NCBI GenBank assembly: GCA_024704765.1
Contig: JAKMXF010000297.1
Span: forward strand, 248,001-312,000
From: Oopsacas minuta
Taxonomy: Eukaryota > Porifera > Hexactinellida > Lyssacinosida > Leucopsacidae
Reading direction: 5' to 3'
DNA: 64,000 bases
The notes under the pieces were generated by a model. The model saw only the letters and a list, made by a program, of their open reading frames with translations. It was not told the DNA's origin and did no database searches. Below are positions 1 through 11,200 of the stretch, one piece after another; the first letter of the stretch is position 1, and every line of letters begins with the position of its first letter. A program made the translations under genes and the position numbers.

Positions 1-2114
1 TCATCAAACAACAACATAAGGCGATCTTTTGAGGATATAGGATTAGAATTAATCAGCTGATTACCAGCTTGAGGTGTTAGACTGTCTGTCTCTTGATCAG
101 GACGTAATACCATGTATACGTTCTGAGTTAGATTAGAATACTGCTTGAGGATACGTAGAAGAGTCTCTCTCTTTTCTCTGATGTCATCACTATCATTTTC
201 TCCTCCCTCTTCAAGACTTAGTTTCCGTTTCTGTTTGTCAGTCAGCTGTTGAATGACCTGTAGAATATCAGAGGAGAGGAGACTATTACCACTCCTTAGG
301 AGGGCGTGAAGTCCTGATAACAGATGGATAGGACTGTCTATAGCTAAGAGTATCTTCTCAGCTTCAGAGAAGTTAAATACAGGTCGTAGTAGAGTATTTT
401 TGAATAACTTGAATAGAACCTAAAATATGATAACATTATGTATTAACTATCTAATATAATTTAGCTTACTGACCTCGTCTTGAGCTTGGTCTACTAGTGT
501 AGGAGGTAGAGTGAGGTGGAATGGTACAATAATCTCCCTAACAACGCCTGAAGAATGTAATACAAATGTGGTAGCTAGTGGCGATGTGTAGCCCCTTGTT
601 ATTTGACCTACCCTCCTCTGTTGCTGAATCAGCTGTCCTAGTCCTAAGATCCCGTGAGGTGTGTGTAACAAGCGAGCTCCTTTCCCAATAGTGAATGCAG
701 CTATTCTAACACCTGACTGTGCAGGCCAGATTTCAAGAATTCCCCGTTTAGGCGCGTAAATAGCTAAAAATAGTCCCTCTCTCCCCAGTCCCTCTTCCTT
801 ACATTGTATCCAACCACATTGTGCGTCCCTATACCCCTTCCATATCCGGGAGACTACTTTACGCCGAGTGTCTAGCAGAAGAACACGACCAAAGTTATCT
901 GTAGCTACAGCTAGTACTCCTCTAGGGGATAGACTGATAGAAGAGACCTTACGAGGTGCATCGGATATATTAGAGTTAAGAGGAAGTCCTGTGGATCGGA
1001 GAATACGAGGAGGCTTCTTCTTAACTTCCTCTTTAGTACCTGAGGCTCCGTGTTCATTCTGGCCAAACCCAAGGGAAAGCCATCCTCCAGCTGATGAGAG
1101 TCTAGCACTTACAGCTGTCTTAACACGTGTAGCTACTTCTGCCACTATCTCAGATACATTAAGACTGTTTTGATCATTAATTAAATAGAATCCAAACATA
1201 GGGGTGCATCCCCCTGTCAAGAACTGTTCCTCTGGGTTAGCCACACCCCTCACCCTCTGCTCGAATCCACCCAGCACACAGGCGTCCTGCAGGTGGTCAA
1301 ATAGAGACGGAACAACTACACCCAGATAGACAACGTCATTAATATCTTTAGCATCCTCGAATCTCCATTTTCTATGCTCTAATCCGGTTAGATTATTGTT
1401 ATTATTGGCGCCATCAGCTGATACAGAGCTTGTTCTGCAAGACATAGCTAATGCAGATCCTGATATACTCACTACAGCTGTATTGTACAGTAGTAGAATG
1501 CTCTCTTGATCGGATAGAGGGACACGGGGATTGGTACTCACGGCGAGACAACTTGTGAAACATCGTAGCTTCCTAACAGGCTCCTCGTGTAATAGCTGTT
1601 CAAATAATAAGATAGCCTCGTCAGAGTATACCCTCAAGAAACCGGAAGTGAAGCCTACAGCAAACACATCTGTTAATATTGGCTCTCCCTCTGCCTGGAC
1701 CCCTCCCTCTCCATTACGAGTAGTAGTCGGTAACAGAAGTGTTAGAGCTATAGCATCAGTAGATTCATCTCCTGGATCTTCTGAGTCAGCTGATATTAAA
1801 GGTTGAGCTTGTGCATGGATGTTATATGAAATACTATAAGGTCCGTCTCGAGCTCCCGGACAGGACTTGAGGATTAAGATGTGTCGGGATGACAGGAGAG
1901 CTAGGTACTTCCTGTTAGGTGAAAATAAGAGGAGACTCTTCTGGATAAGGGATGAATCCCCAGGACTAGGGTACTGTAGTTCCCATGGACCGGTTGTATC
2001 ATTGATTTCTGCAGCAGCTGACTGTCTAACTCTACTCTCTAAGTCGAGTACTGATAATTCGTAGAGATAGTTTATTGGTAGCTCTGACAACAGCTGAAGT
2101 TCTACACTAGACAT
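1..2114 (-). CDS. RAB3GAP2: Rab3 GTPase-activating protein non-catalytic subunit, N-terminal part (runs off window)
   Basis: RAB3GAP2 pairs with RAB3GAP1 to regulate Rab3 and to activate Rab18 in vesicle traffic and ER/lipid-droplet biology. The first exon (2114 to 474) encodes 547 residues from the first ATG. After a phase-0 intron (473-420; AAG-less donor GTCAGTAAG, acceptor TTTTAG) the frame continues from 419 to the left edge. Family landmarks are in order: FAVGFTSGFLRVYSDE, the LLHEEPVRKLRC segment, GFGQNEHG region, LAVATDNFGRVLLLDTRRK, IWKGYRDAQCGWIQ, YAPKRGILEIWPAQSG, and VPFHLTLPPTLVDQAQ. These match the N-terminal half of human RAB3GAP2, which is about 1,390 residues long, so roughly half or more of the gene lies outside the window. 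A TTG-started extension upstream of the ATG was ignored. No premature stop is seen. Confidence 0.93.
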
Positions 2115-2900
2115 AACACTGTATGGTAACAATTAGAATTATGTAGTAATCTAGTTTAGTAATTATTTTATGAATTACAAGTCACGCAGAACTATGTGTT
2201 CTAGTTTACGGTAGAACATACGTATTTCATCTATGTATACATTTTATAAGTTCTCACGCTTGACTAGCGATATATTCAGTAAATTCAATTCAAAAGATTG
2301 TCCAAAATATAATATAAGAGGATTTAATGAGGATGTCGTAAGTTCTATAAACTGAATTACATGGCATGATTTTAAAATTTCCATTATAATTACGTATATT
2401 ACACGAAATTAGTTTTCTAACCAGCAACCTAGGATGCTACGTTTTGACAAAAATCGTATGATATCAGTTATTTAACCATGGATGGCAGATGTAGTCTATT
2501 TTAAGTTACGTATTTACAAATCTCCCCGACCAACCAAGCAAGGAGTGCCTCCAAATGACCTAGAACAACATCTCATTATCACATTAGGATAATAATTAAC
2601 ATCTATAGAAATATTCAAGTTTGCAGTTAGGTGCCAGAGAATAAATCAAACAAATTATCCTACACACATTAGATGGTTGGTTTCATGAACAAACATAACA
2701 GCATTTGAGGATTTAAATCTCGGAAATTAAAGGGAAAATAATTCAAAAACTCTATGACGTTAATACACGTATAGAATTTGCATTAGGTTTTGCTAATGTA
2801 GTTCACTCAATGCTGGATATGATCTATTATCTGAACTAGACAAGATATGAACAATAGCTAAAATTACATACTCAAGCTAGGAAGGAGTCATAATAATCTA
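2115..2900. other. Intergenic, nothing recognised
   Basis: AT-rich spacer between the divergent-side start of RAB3GAP2 and the 3' end of PSMD11. No open frame of note, repeat or RNA gene was recognised. It should contain the RAB3GAP2 promoter at its left side and the PSMD11 3' UTR at its right. Confidence 0.6.
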
Positions 2901-4196
2901 CTATGTGAGACGCTTAGCCTTTGTGTACAGTGAGTTGACTACTTCTCCCATTTGTGAGAAAGTGTCCAAAGCTGCTTCGTATGTGCGGTCAGCCTCTGAC
3001 TCATCGAAGACAATCAGGTTTCCGTTTCCTTGGTCTAAAATCCCATGGAATGTCTTGTCAAGGATCATTTTAGACAGTTTATGTTCAACCAAGTCAACAG
3101 GGAGATCTATTAGAAGGGCAACATGTGAAATTTCTACTATAGAATAAGGTTCTATGATTTTACACAGGTTCTTCTCTAGCAAATCATCATATAGAGTCTC
3201 TAAATGAGTTTTTATTATCGTGTCTGCGCCTAAATAAGATTCGTATTGGACTAGTGTTTGTTTGAATTTTGCTAGAGAACGCTCAGAGCTTGCTTTGGCT
3301 ACAGCTTGCATTGCCAGTATTTCATTAGACAAATAGTTGAGGGTTAGTTTGCCAGAGAGCAGTCCATCAACTTCTGAAGAATTCCCCATCATTATCTTAG
3401 CAAGCAGCATATACTTCAACCCAAGTCCTGCATGAATCTTATCTCCAAAAGAATCAAATCCCTCAAACGCCTCGAAGAAGTAAGAAAAAGAAGTTTTAAA
3501 ATCTCTCTCTTCGGCGTGTAATATGCCGGATTGTAGGTCAAGCGCTGCCTGTATTTTTGGCGGACAATAGATAGCATTAGCAGTCGTACGAGCAGATGTT
3601 AGTGCAGCTCTTGATTTAGCAACGTTCTTAACACTGAAGTATGCCTTACTCTCTAACAATTGTATCTCCATAAGTAAAGCCTTGTCATCTAACTTCCTCA
3701 GTTCTCTTAGCAGCTTCGTGCCTAGCTCCAGAGCAGGACTGTAGTTACAGTTATCAACCTGTAGCGCCATAAGACGTGCCTCAAGAGATTGTCTCAAGTA
3801 AACGCGTTTCTCCATCTCTGCCCATTCGATATACATCTCCACTATGCTGACTTTATCTTCAAGAGGTACTATGCTATTCTCAATTGTAAGATATTTGTTT
3901 AGTGTGTCTGTTACTATCTTTGCTGCTTTCTGCTTGGGGAATGGATGTAGACAGTAGCGCAGATTGTATAACAAACTGCGGAATATGTGGCGGTGTTTCT
4001 CTAGAGCGGAGAGGTCATGGTTTTCAGAGGTACAAGACTTTTTCAGAATATCACCACATTCAGCGAGACTCAATTCCTTCTGCTTCGTAACCTCTACAGA
4101 TTCCTGGTCTACAAAGTCTAGAGCCATCATAGCTACTGAAGCTTCCATACGCGAATCCGAATCTAGTAATTTGTCGAATATTTTCGCGCTTAGCAT
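2901..4196 (-). CDS. PSMD11: 26S proteasome regulatory subunit Rpn6 / PSMD11
   Basis: This is a lid subunit of the 19S regulatory particle, a helical-repeat scaffold with a C-terminal PCI domain that clamps lid to core. The 431-residue product from the ATG at 4196 is close to the 422 residues of human PSMD11. Diagnostic stretches include EWAEMEKRVYLRQSLEARL, ELRKLDDKALLMEIQLLESK, AALTSARTTANAIYCPPK, FFEAFEGFDS, LKYMLLAKIMMG, SKMILDKTFHGILDQGNGN and the C-terminus DSLYTKAKRLT-like end (NSLYTKAKRLT). The PCI winged helix covers roughly residues 330-410. The coding part shown is intronless. An upstream exon (4294-4546) splices into it in frame and could extend the N-terminus by about 93 residues; this ATG already gives a full-length family member, so I took it as the conservative start. 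Confidence 0.95.
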   Translation of the reverse strand: MLSAKIFDKLLDSDSRMEASVAMMALDFVDQESVEVTKQKELSLAECGDILKKSCTSENHDLSALEKHRHIFRSLLYNLRYCLHPFPKQKAAKIVTDTLNKYLTIENSIVPLEDKVSIVEMYIEWAEMEKRVYLRQSLEARLMALQVDNCNYSPALELGTKLLRELRKLDDKALLMEIQLLESKAYFSVKNVAKSRAALTSARTTANAIYCPPKIQAALDLQSGILHAEERDFKTSFSYFFEAFEGFDSFGDKIHAGLGLKYMLLAKIMMGNSSEVDGLLSGKLTLNYLSNEILAMQAVAKASSERSLAKFKQTLVQYESYLGADTIIKTHLETLYDDLLEKNLCKIIEPYSIVEISHVALLIDLPVDLVEHKLSKMILDKTFHGILDQGNGNLIVFDESEADRTYEAALDTFSQMGEVVNSLYTKAKRLT

Positions 4197-4293
4197 CACT
4201 AACGGGACTTGATCCCCATTTTCTATTCACAAACAATAATTAATACATTAATATTCATCAACAAATGAAAGAATATAATTATGTCTCACAAAC

Positions 4294-4546
4294 CTGTACC
4301 AATTGTTCTCTCTTTTGATTGTAAGCAATCTTTAGGAAGAAATCCCTGTTCTAAGTCAGGCATGGCTAGCAGGACTCCCACTATTGTAGAGGATAGGTTG
4401 GTAGATCCTAGGTTATTTACTCTCCCTATACACTGATTCAGACACTCCTTCAGCAACAGTCTTATATCAGGCACTCCCGCATTGGCTAGGTCTTGACTGT
4501 TGAGAAACTTGTAGAAGATGAGTCGAAAGTGGAAGACTTCATCCAT
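4294..4546 (-). CDS. Candidate 5' coding exon spliced in frame to PSMD11
   Basis: An open exon begins with ATG at 4546 and encodes about 84 residues (MDEVFHFRLIFYKFLNSQ...QSKERTIGT). On the minus strand it ends ACAG|GTTTGT at 4294 in phase 1. The next acceptor (GTGAATAG, exon from 4222) restores an open frame that runs directly through the PSMD11 ATG. The 71-bp intron is of ordinary size here. I do not recognise the encoded segment, and known Rpn6 proteins lack it. It may be a lineage-specific N-terminal extension, a separate short upstream gene, or part of an alternative transcript. Confidence 0.45.
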
Positions 4547-4948
4547 TTAGCTATTCGTATATTAAAGTTATAAGCTCATATCTGGGATGATATTAGTAAC
4601 TACTATAATAGTATTGGACCGTTTTAAACAAGTCAGTAGGCGTATTTGCATACATAGACTCACGAGCAAGAATCAGAGTAGATAATGAATTAGTACAAAG
4701 CAGGACTATTCAATAAACGAATATTATGCTGACGTGTGATGAATACTTTAATAAATTATCCAATTATGTGAGGATTGCACAACTGATATAAAATTGTGCA
4801 TCTATCACTTATCCAGCCCTGAAGAATTGTATTCAAAAGTGTCTGTAACTTGTATTTGGGCAATGACTCATAGAGAAGAAATTCATGACTTTAGAGTGTA
4901 ATATAATAAAAATATCAACAATTTGGCTAGATGAGATGTAAAATACAT

Positions 4949-5491
4949 TCAAATTAAATTATCTTCATTTCTAATATACTCTCCTATATCAGCTTGATGT
5001 AATACTATTATAGTACCAGGATCACTATGTCTACATTCTTGTGTTGATTTAGCAGCTACTCCGAAGCCAAGAGGCAGATTAGCCATGTTGAAGACGACTA
5101 TTCCTTGGTGCTGAGAGATACTATCAGATAAACGACCAACTCCAGACTTGAGCACGTTATTTCCATACAGAAATGACTGCTCTGCTCCGGATTTTACCCA
5201 AACCTTACCAGTTGCGTACTGAGACAGATACTCCAGAGCTGTTATATGTAATCTAAACTTTTTACCAGCTGTAAACTTCCCGAAACAACTCCCAACAGAG
5301 ATTAGCTGCTTCCTACTTACTGATAATGAGTTTGTTAGTAATTCTTCATTCAAATAATATACTCGTTCTTTGTGTAACCGGAATGAATAGTTTCCATCTT
5401 GTCTGTCAATCAAGTGACGTATATTGTCTCCGATAAATTTAGATAACTTCTCGAAAAATATTTTCGTTTCTTCTACTGTTAATGGCCTCAT
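4949..5491 (-). CDS. NIP7: 60S ribosome subunit biogenesis protein NIP7
   Basis: NIP7 is a nucleolar pre-60S assembly factor that binds RNA through a C-terminal PUA domain. The 180-residue length is exactly typical. The start [18 protein letters not shown] matches the family; an in-frame extension to 5569 is rejected because homologues begin at MRPLT. Conserved segments are [56 protein letters not shown], and the PUA end [13 protein letters not shown] followed by [14 protein letters not shown]. The gene is intronless and on the same strand as PSMD11, about 400 bp upstream of the candidate PSMD11 exon. Confidence 0.97.
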   Translation of the reverse strand: MRPLTVEETKIFFEKLSKFIGDNIRHLIDRQDGNYSFRLHKERVYYLNEELLTNSLSVSRKQLISVGSCFGKFTAGKKFRLHITALEYLSQYATGKVWVKSGAEQSFLYGNNVLKSGVGRLSDSISQHQGIVVFNMANLPLGFGVAAKSTQECRHSDPGTIIVLHQADIGEYIRNEDNLI

Positions 5492-6294
5492 TATATAATT
5501 CACTAAATGGAATCTATTAGCTATTACTATCAGTGATTCCAACTTAAATTTTGACAAAACCCATGCCAAAGCATAAAAATCCCAAGCTATGCCAAAAATG
5601 TGTTATGCAGGCAAATATCTTTCACCAACAAACTATATATTGTAGATACAAGAAATTAATGATAGAATGGTCTTAGAAAGAACTCCAATAATCCCAAAAA
5701 CTTGAGAATAAATTTCAAGTCTTGGGGGTTTATCCCTACACACATGAGCAAAAATTCCAAGAATTTGGGAAAAACAAGCGTAGGAGACTAGGAGACACTT
5801 ATGACTATAGGCATAGCGATATAAGGGCTGGTAAGCATGCGTTGGAGAACTAGAGTATTACCCGAATCAGCGATTACTCTTATTGCTTATAAATCATGAT
5901 ACAAGTCGTCCGAAAAGAGTATGACTATGTCATATTTATAGACCCCTTGTAACTGTTCTCTGGCTTTCAAATTTTTCCCTCTTTTATGAGGGAAAAATAC
6001 GATTTAGTAATTTCGCTTGGATTATAAGCCCCAGGTATCCCTGGCAGGTTGGTAAGTATTTTATGTGCGTAAAGATCCATTCCTTAAGCCCCGAATAAAG
6101 CATTTCTTATAAAACTGTGATACTAATCTAGCAATGAATGGAGATTATTAGATTAAATAAAAATTTCGTAGATCAGCTAGGACTCAAGAAATATCGAAAG
6201 AATAAGAATGAAATCAATAATTGTCTTCTTTAATAAAGTTATGATATCATAAAAATCAAAAGAATTAATAAATACATTTTCGTTAGTTTACTGG
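5492..6294. other. Intergenic, nothing recognised
   Basis: AT-rich spacer containing the presumed NIP7 promoter and the HIU hydrolase 3' UTR. A direct motif cttgggggtt / tcccaaaaacttgaga near 5690-5730 is reminiscent of a small palindrome, but no bounded element could be defined. Confidence 0.5.
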
Positions 6295-6648
6295 CTAAGT
6301 CCCGCGATAGGTTGTGTAAGAGTAAGGACTTAACAGCAAAGGAACATGAAAATGTGAATTCGGATCATTCACAACGAAAATAACTTCTACGAATGGAAAA
6401 AAGCTCTTTTCTTTGAATTCTTCAAAGTAAAGTGAAGTTTGGAAAGTCAGTTTATAGTTTCCAGCCTGAAATTGTTCCATTTGGAGTAAATCTAAACATC
6501 TACCGTCCTTGTTAGTAACACTGTGTTTAATGAGATTCCACTTATCTTGTATTGTGTCATGATAATATAAAGAAATGGCTAATCCCTGAGCTGCTATACC
6601 TCTACTCGTATCAAGTACGTGAGTAGTTATTGCGCTTGTAGATGACAT
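6295..6648 (-). CDS. Urah: 5-hydroxyisourate hydrolase (transthyretin-like)
   Basis: HIU hydrolase converts 5-hydroxyisourate to OHCU in uric acid breakdown; transthyretin derives from this family. From the ATG at 6648 the product is 117 residues, the usual size. The N-terminal signature ITTHVLDTSRGIAAQGL carries the catalytic His. The middle has TNKDGRCLDLL (family NxDGR motif, with the active-site Arg). The FFPFVEVIFVVND and HFHVPLLLSPYSYTTYRG segments carry further active-site residues. The C-terminal tetrapeptide is YRGT rather than the usual YRGS; the substitution is conservative. Longer in-frame sequence upstream (to 6804) is not homologous and was left out. No obvious peroxisomal signal is seen. 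Confidence 0.95.
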   Translation of the reverse strand: MSSTSAITTHVLDTSRGIAAQGLAISLYYHDTIQDKWNLIKHSVTNKDGRCLDLLQMEQFQAGNYKLTFQTSLYFEEFKEKSFFPFVEVIFVVNDPNSHFHVPLLLSPYSYTTYRGT

Positions 6649-6831
6649 ATCTATGAATCCTGAAGGATTATATAGAAGAGCAGAATAAAGTAAACAAGAG
6701 CCACTACAAGTATACGTACATGCCAAATTTGGTCTCGTAGAACTAAGTGTATTTCCTGGACAATTATCCGAATAGTGAACCAAATGACCCGATTTAGCCA
6801 ACAATATAATTAACTAATTTCTATGAATATG

Positions 6832-7028
6832 TAGACCGCCTAATTATATAGTGTCGACTCAGGTATATTCCAGTTGTAAGCGCGATTTGTGGATGGGGGA
6901 GGGAAGCTAGCGATTTAGGGCCTCCCCCGTCCCAATATCACTAGTGTTTTAGGGACGGGATCCTCAAATCGCGCTTACAAGGGTCTATAAAATGTATTAA
7001 TTTTCTATAGGAATTTATAGACCGTCTA
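6832..7028. repeat. Short inverted-repeat element with TAGACCG(C/T)CTA ends
   Basis: The left end reads tagaccgcctaattatatag and the right end, reverse complemented, reads tagacggtctataaattcc. A second copy of the left end plus gtgttgactcagg lies at 20111-20247, inside a zinc-finger gene intron, so this is a dispersed family, most simply a MITE. Another inverted repeat is nested inside this copy. Confidence 0.6.
6874..6980. repeat. 107-bp hairpin element nested in a MITE
   Basis: The sequence starts ttgtaagcgcgattt (6874-6888) and ends with its exact reverse complement (6966-6980). The interior is a G-rich/C-rich arm pair (gggggaggg... and ...cccgtccc), so the whole could fold into a long imperfect hairpin. 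The second copy of the host element at 20111-20247 does not carry it, which fits insertion of one element into another. Confidence 0.65.
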
Positions 7029-7160
7029 CAAATAAGATAACTCATATTATATAACAGCTAGACAAATTGAATGTAATTGTATAATACTGGAAACTTAAAT
7101 AGATTCAGAAATATGTCCATCATATTAACAACTTATACTATCAAGAGATAATATTGATAT

Positions 7161-7952
7161 TTATGTTTCTTGTCCTACTTTAAAGAAAATATCTGATTGT
7201 ACGAATTCTGATTCTGTAGCTCTTTTTCTCACACTAGCCAGAAAACGAGAAAAGGCAAATATAATAATTAGGAACAAGAAACAGAAGGTAAGAAATTTCA
7301 ATAATTTTGGTTTACACAAGGAAGATGACGTGTATGTTCGCTTCCAAGGAGCACGGTAAGACCCAAGTTTATTCTTAACCCGCTTCTCATACTTCTTTTC
7401 ATAAATTGATTCTTCGAAAGTATCATTTGTAGGAAAGTTAGGATCTGGTACCATTTGCTGACTAATGGAGTGATGGCTGGGAAGGGGATTTGTCTCAGCA
7501 CGGTAGTTAACTTCAGCACGTGATCTTGTAACATTAGATATTTCAGGACTTGTTTTAACCAGCACATTTATACTAGTACCTGAGCCGAGTATAGGTAGGT
7601 ATGCTCTCAAGGTTTCTGCTATGGGAGAGGCATTATTATTAGGAGGGACAATAGGAGAGGAGCAGACCGGACACATAGGTACAGAACCACTTGGCTGTTC
7701 ACTTATGTGTGTACATAGGCAATCCAAATGAAATAAATCTAAACAGACAAGTCGAATAACTTCCCCCTGCTCAAAGCTAGAGTGACAAAGTGAACAGTTA
7801 GGTTTAACGTCTACATCTTTTAACCAGCGTTTATATGACTGTACTATACATCTAGAGTGTTGCTGTACTATACAGCTCTCACATACATTCACTCCGTGGG
7901 CGTAACAGTACAAATTGGTTACTACTGTACCACAACCTTTGCATATACCCAT
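7161..7952 (-). CDS. ZFPL1: Zinc finger protein-like 1, cis-Golgi membrane protein
   Basis: ZFPL1 is a cis-Golgi integral membrane protein that binds GM130 and supports Golgi assembly. The 263-residue product starts MGICKGCGTVVTNLYCYAHG, a B-box-like Cys/His region with VNVCESCIVQQHSRCIVQSY. The RING-like PNCSLCHSSFEQGEVIRLVC followed by LFHLDCLCTHI and MCPVCSSPIVPPNN completes the zinc-binding module (residues about 5-105). Near the C-terminus LLKFLTFCFLFLIIIFAF is a single transmembrane helix, followed by a short tail, as in human ZFPL1 (310 residues). The gene is intronless here. The linker is Ser/Asn-rich and poorly conserved. Confidence 0.95.
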   Translation of the reverse strand: MGICKGCGTVVTNLYCYAHGVNVCESCIVQQHSRCIVQSYKRWLKDVDVKPNCSLCHSSFEQGEVIRLVCLDLFHLDCLCTHISEQPSGSVPMCPVCSSPIVPPNNNASPIAETLRAYLPILGSGTSINVLVKTSPEISNVTRSRAEVNYRAETNPLPSHHSISQQMVPDPNFPTNDTFEESIYEKKYEKRVKNKLGSYRAPWKRTYTSSSLCKPKLLKFLTFCFLFLIIIFAFSRFLASVRKRATESEFVQSDIFFKVGQET

Positions 7953-8254
7953 TTTTACTGTTGCTGACTCTAATCAGTGCTAATGATTGTAAGAGATCAA
8001 TATACACAAAGCACAGCTATTACACAAGGGTAATTAATTAGATCAGTAATCATATTTATTTCATTGATTACGTAAAATGACTTAAAAACCTTTCACCATT
8101 TTGCCTCCCTTACCTGCTTGCTACTATTGTTATATCTGTTCGATTCGGAGGACAATTATCACGGTATCGGTAAATCAATAAATTCTAATTGACTATAAAG
8201 TTATTCATTTAAATATAAATAAAAATATAAGAAATAATAAAGAAAATAGATCAG

Positions 8255-11200
8255 TCAGATTGATTGAGTAGAGAGAGCTCTGTTCAGTATAGGTTTCTCT
8301 ACAGCTGATATTGGAAAAGAAGCTAGGTTTCTGCGAAACTTCTCAAGTTTGGCATACTCTTCTGGACGCAGCTGTACGAGAGGTGGAGCTTTTGGAGTAC
8401 TCTTAGGTCCAGTAGCACGAATCCAAATAGGATTGTTAGCAACAGTAGGATCAATAGTAGTAGCCTTTTTAGATTTAGAAGAATCAGAAGATCGAGGAGG
8501 ATCAGAAATACGCAGCAATCCTCTTTCTGTCATACGGAATGTAAAGGGACGGGATACAGTTCTAGGCTTAGTAGGAGGTCGAGGAGATTTGTTCTGAGGC
8601 TGTGTAGCAGGGGTACGACGCTGAGAGCTTTTTGGAGTAAGATAAGAGGGTAGCTCTGTCCATGGTCTGGTGTGAGGAGTCCTAGTAGATTTCGGGACGT
8701 ATATATAAGGATTTCTTGCAATATCCCTTGAAAACAAGTCAACTCCAGCTGATGTACCTAATTCAAGCTCAATCAAACGTTGTTTCTCTCGAATATTCAA
8801 AAGAGTGAGTTCCTTTTGTCTGCTCCAGTTACTATGACGTGCTATTCTCTCTTCAGACATTCGTTTAGCTGCATTTACATAAGCTTCTCTCTGTGTCTTA
8901 TCATTGTCCCATTTAGTGAGTTCTTTTTGTACTTCAAGACGTTTCTGTTCACGCTTACGTTCTAACCATTGAGCAACTGTAGGCTTCTTGGTTACACCTA
9001 AGCTAGCTAGGAATTCTTCAAGCTTCCTGTTGGTTTCACGGGCAATAACTAGCTCATCGTGTACCTCCTTTCCTACTTCATTTGCCTCAGAAAACAGGCG
9101 CTCAAATTCCTTTAAGTACTGTTCCTTCTCTTTGCTTGCTTTCTCTTTCATCGCAGCCTGTAATGAAATATACGTAACAATCTGTAAACTGGAGAGATTG
9201 AACCGGTCAATTTTCCGTGGCCTGACCCGACCCGACTGTTTCCATCTCTGGTAAACAGTTTGGGAAAGCGGGTATATATATTTAATATAAGTGTACAATT
9301 ATTAATACAAATTTCCAAAGAAATAAAGTGTAATAGAGATTCTTAATAACTATTTACTCCCCATCTATTCATGAAATTACACTTACAAGTTTATTCTGTG
9401 TCTCCTTTGCTACTCTCTTCCTCAGAATATCTACCCGTACTTCTTCCAATTTCTTATTAGCGTCAAAAGAAATATTTCTAGCACGAGTAATTTCTTCCAT
9501 AACATGATGTCCAATACTCTTATTAGGATCTATGGGAGAGGGGGTTGCCGTAGAAAATTTAGCTAGCTCCTTCACCATCTTTTCTAGTCTAGTATTCTCA
9601 TCATCATCATCACTCTATCGTGTATTACAGTAACACAAGTACATAAATTTATTAAATATTTCGATTGACTAGGGAATCACTTTTCTAGGAGTTATCAAAA
9701 ATGTAAATCATAAGTATATACTATAGTATTGATAGTTTGATACGTACCTCATCCTTGATGGGATGCTCCTGTATAGTGTGAAGTAGCTTAGTTTCTTCAA
9801 TCACTGCAGGAGTTTTCTCTTCCTTAGCAGCTGACTGTTGAGCATCAGAATATATTTTAGAACCTACTTGTCTCTGTACCTGAATATCTTTCCTTAGTTC
9901 ATCAAGTTCTCCTTGCATAACGGCTCCAGCAGCCTCTAGTCCCAGTTGTCCTACTTCTCCTCCTAGAGCAGCACTCAGTACAGCTACAGCACCTGCTGCT
10001 AGGTAGGATACAGCACTGACAGATAATTCCTCCTCTATAACAGGACCTCTAGCATCCTGTACAACTGACAGCTGTTTCTTAAGAGTCCTATCATAACATA
10101 ATTGGTACACATCTATACGTATACTATATTACGTCATCAATCTGAACTAACCTTGCATTGATCTGCTCCTGTGGAGATACGTCAGTGGGATATATAGGGA
10201 GGATGGGCATAGAGGAGGGCTGAGGTGCTGGAGTGAATTTAAGGGGTGGGGTTGCTAATGAAATAGTGTGTAGTCCTGGGAAATACTTCCTCTCCTTGAG
10301 GGGTGTCGGTACATGGAAGGGAGAGAGTACAGATCTAGAACCATCTTCTTCATCAGTTGTATCTGTATCTACTAATAAGCACACCTCTCCTCCTTTAGTT
10401 AGTCCAGTTTCTGATAGAGAAGAAGCTATATCTGTATCAGTACCTGTACTAGCCTGTTTTCTCTTCCTTTTACTCTCTGCTACTCTACGTCTGAGCATCT
10501 TCTGTATCTTCCTACTAGCCTTGTCAGCTACATCCTCTCCTCCCTTCCCTCCCAAACTCTCCAAGTATGACACTACGTCATCAAATCCTTTCATTCTAGC
10601 GAAATCAACAGGTGTATAGTACACAGACTTGGCATTAGTGGTGTCTTCATGTGAGAGAATAGAGTTAACCTCAGCACCATTCTCCAGCAAGAATTGACAC
10701 ATTTCAACACTGCCTTTATCTGCCGCGTAGTGTAGCAGAGAAGCTCCATTCCCTCCTTTATTGTTAACAGAACAGTGTACATGAACTAGTAAATACCGTA
10801 AACATTCTATCTGCATATTCACCACTGCTTCATGTGCAGGACGGATCCCTTCAAACGTGGATAGATCTAGATTGGCTTTATGCTCCTTTAGTACCCGTAA
10901 GTAGTCAATGAGACCGTGTACAGATGCTAGATGTGCTACTGAGCGGTCTCTCAGGTCCTGGTGATCAGGATACACTCCTACACTTAGTAGATAACGGAAA
11001 CACTCTAGGTTCCTGCGGTCTAATGCGTAGAAGAGAGCTGTCTGTCCTTCATTATCAACAATGCTGCCCTGAGAGAGAATAATCCGTAGATATACAATAT
11101 AGACAATGGAAATTATAAACTAACAGGAAACGCACACTCTTCCACCAGACATCTACATGTCTCAATAAGACCCTCTTGTGCAGCTAGATGAAGAGCTGAG

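Larger units (their letters stand above)
6649..7160. other. Intergenic with nested inverted-repeat elements
   Basis: Spacer between HIU hydrolase and ZFPL1. Most of it is the repeat element at 6832-7028, which contains a second hairpin element at 6874-6980. Confidence 0.6.

Noticed and set aside
868-1173. Plus-strand open frames inside RAB3GAP2 (868-1173, 1531-1806, 1867-2064)
   Set aside because: Antisense shadows of a strongly conserved coding exon; no homology and no start context.
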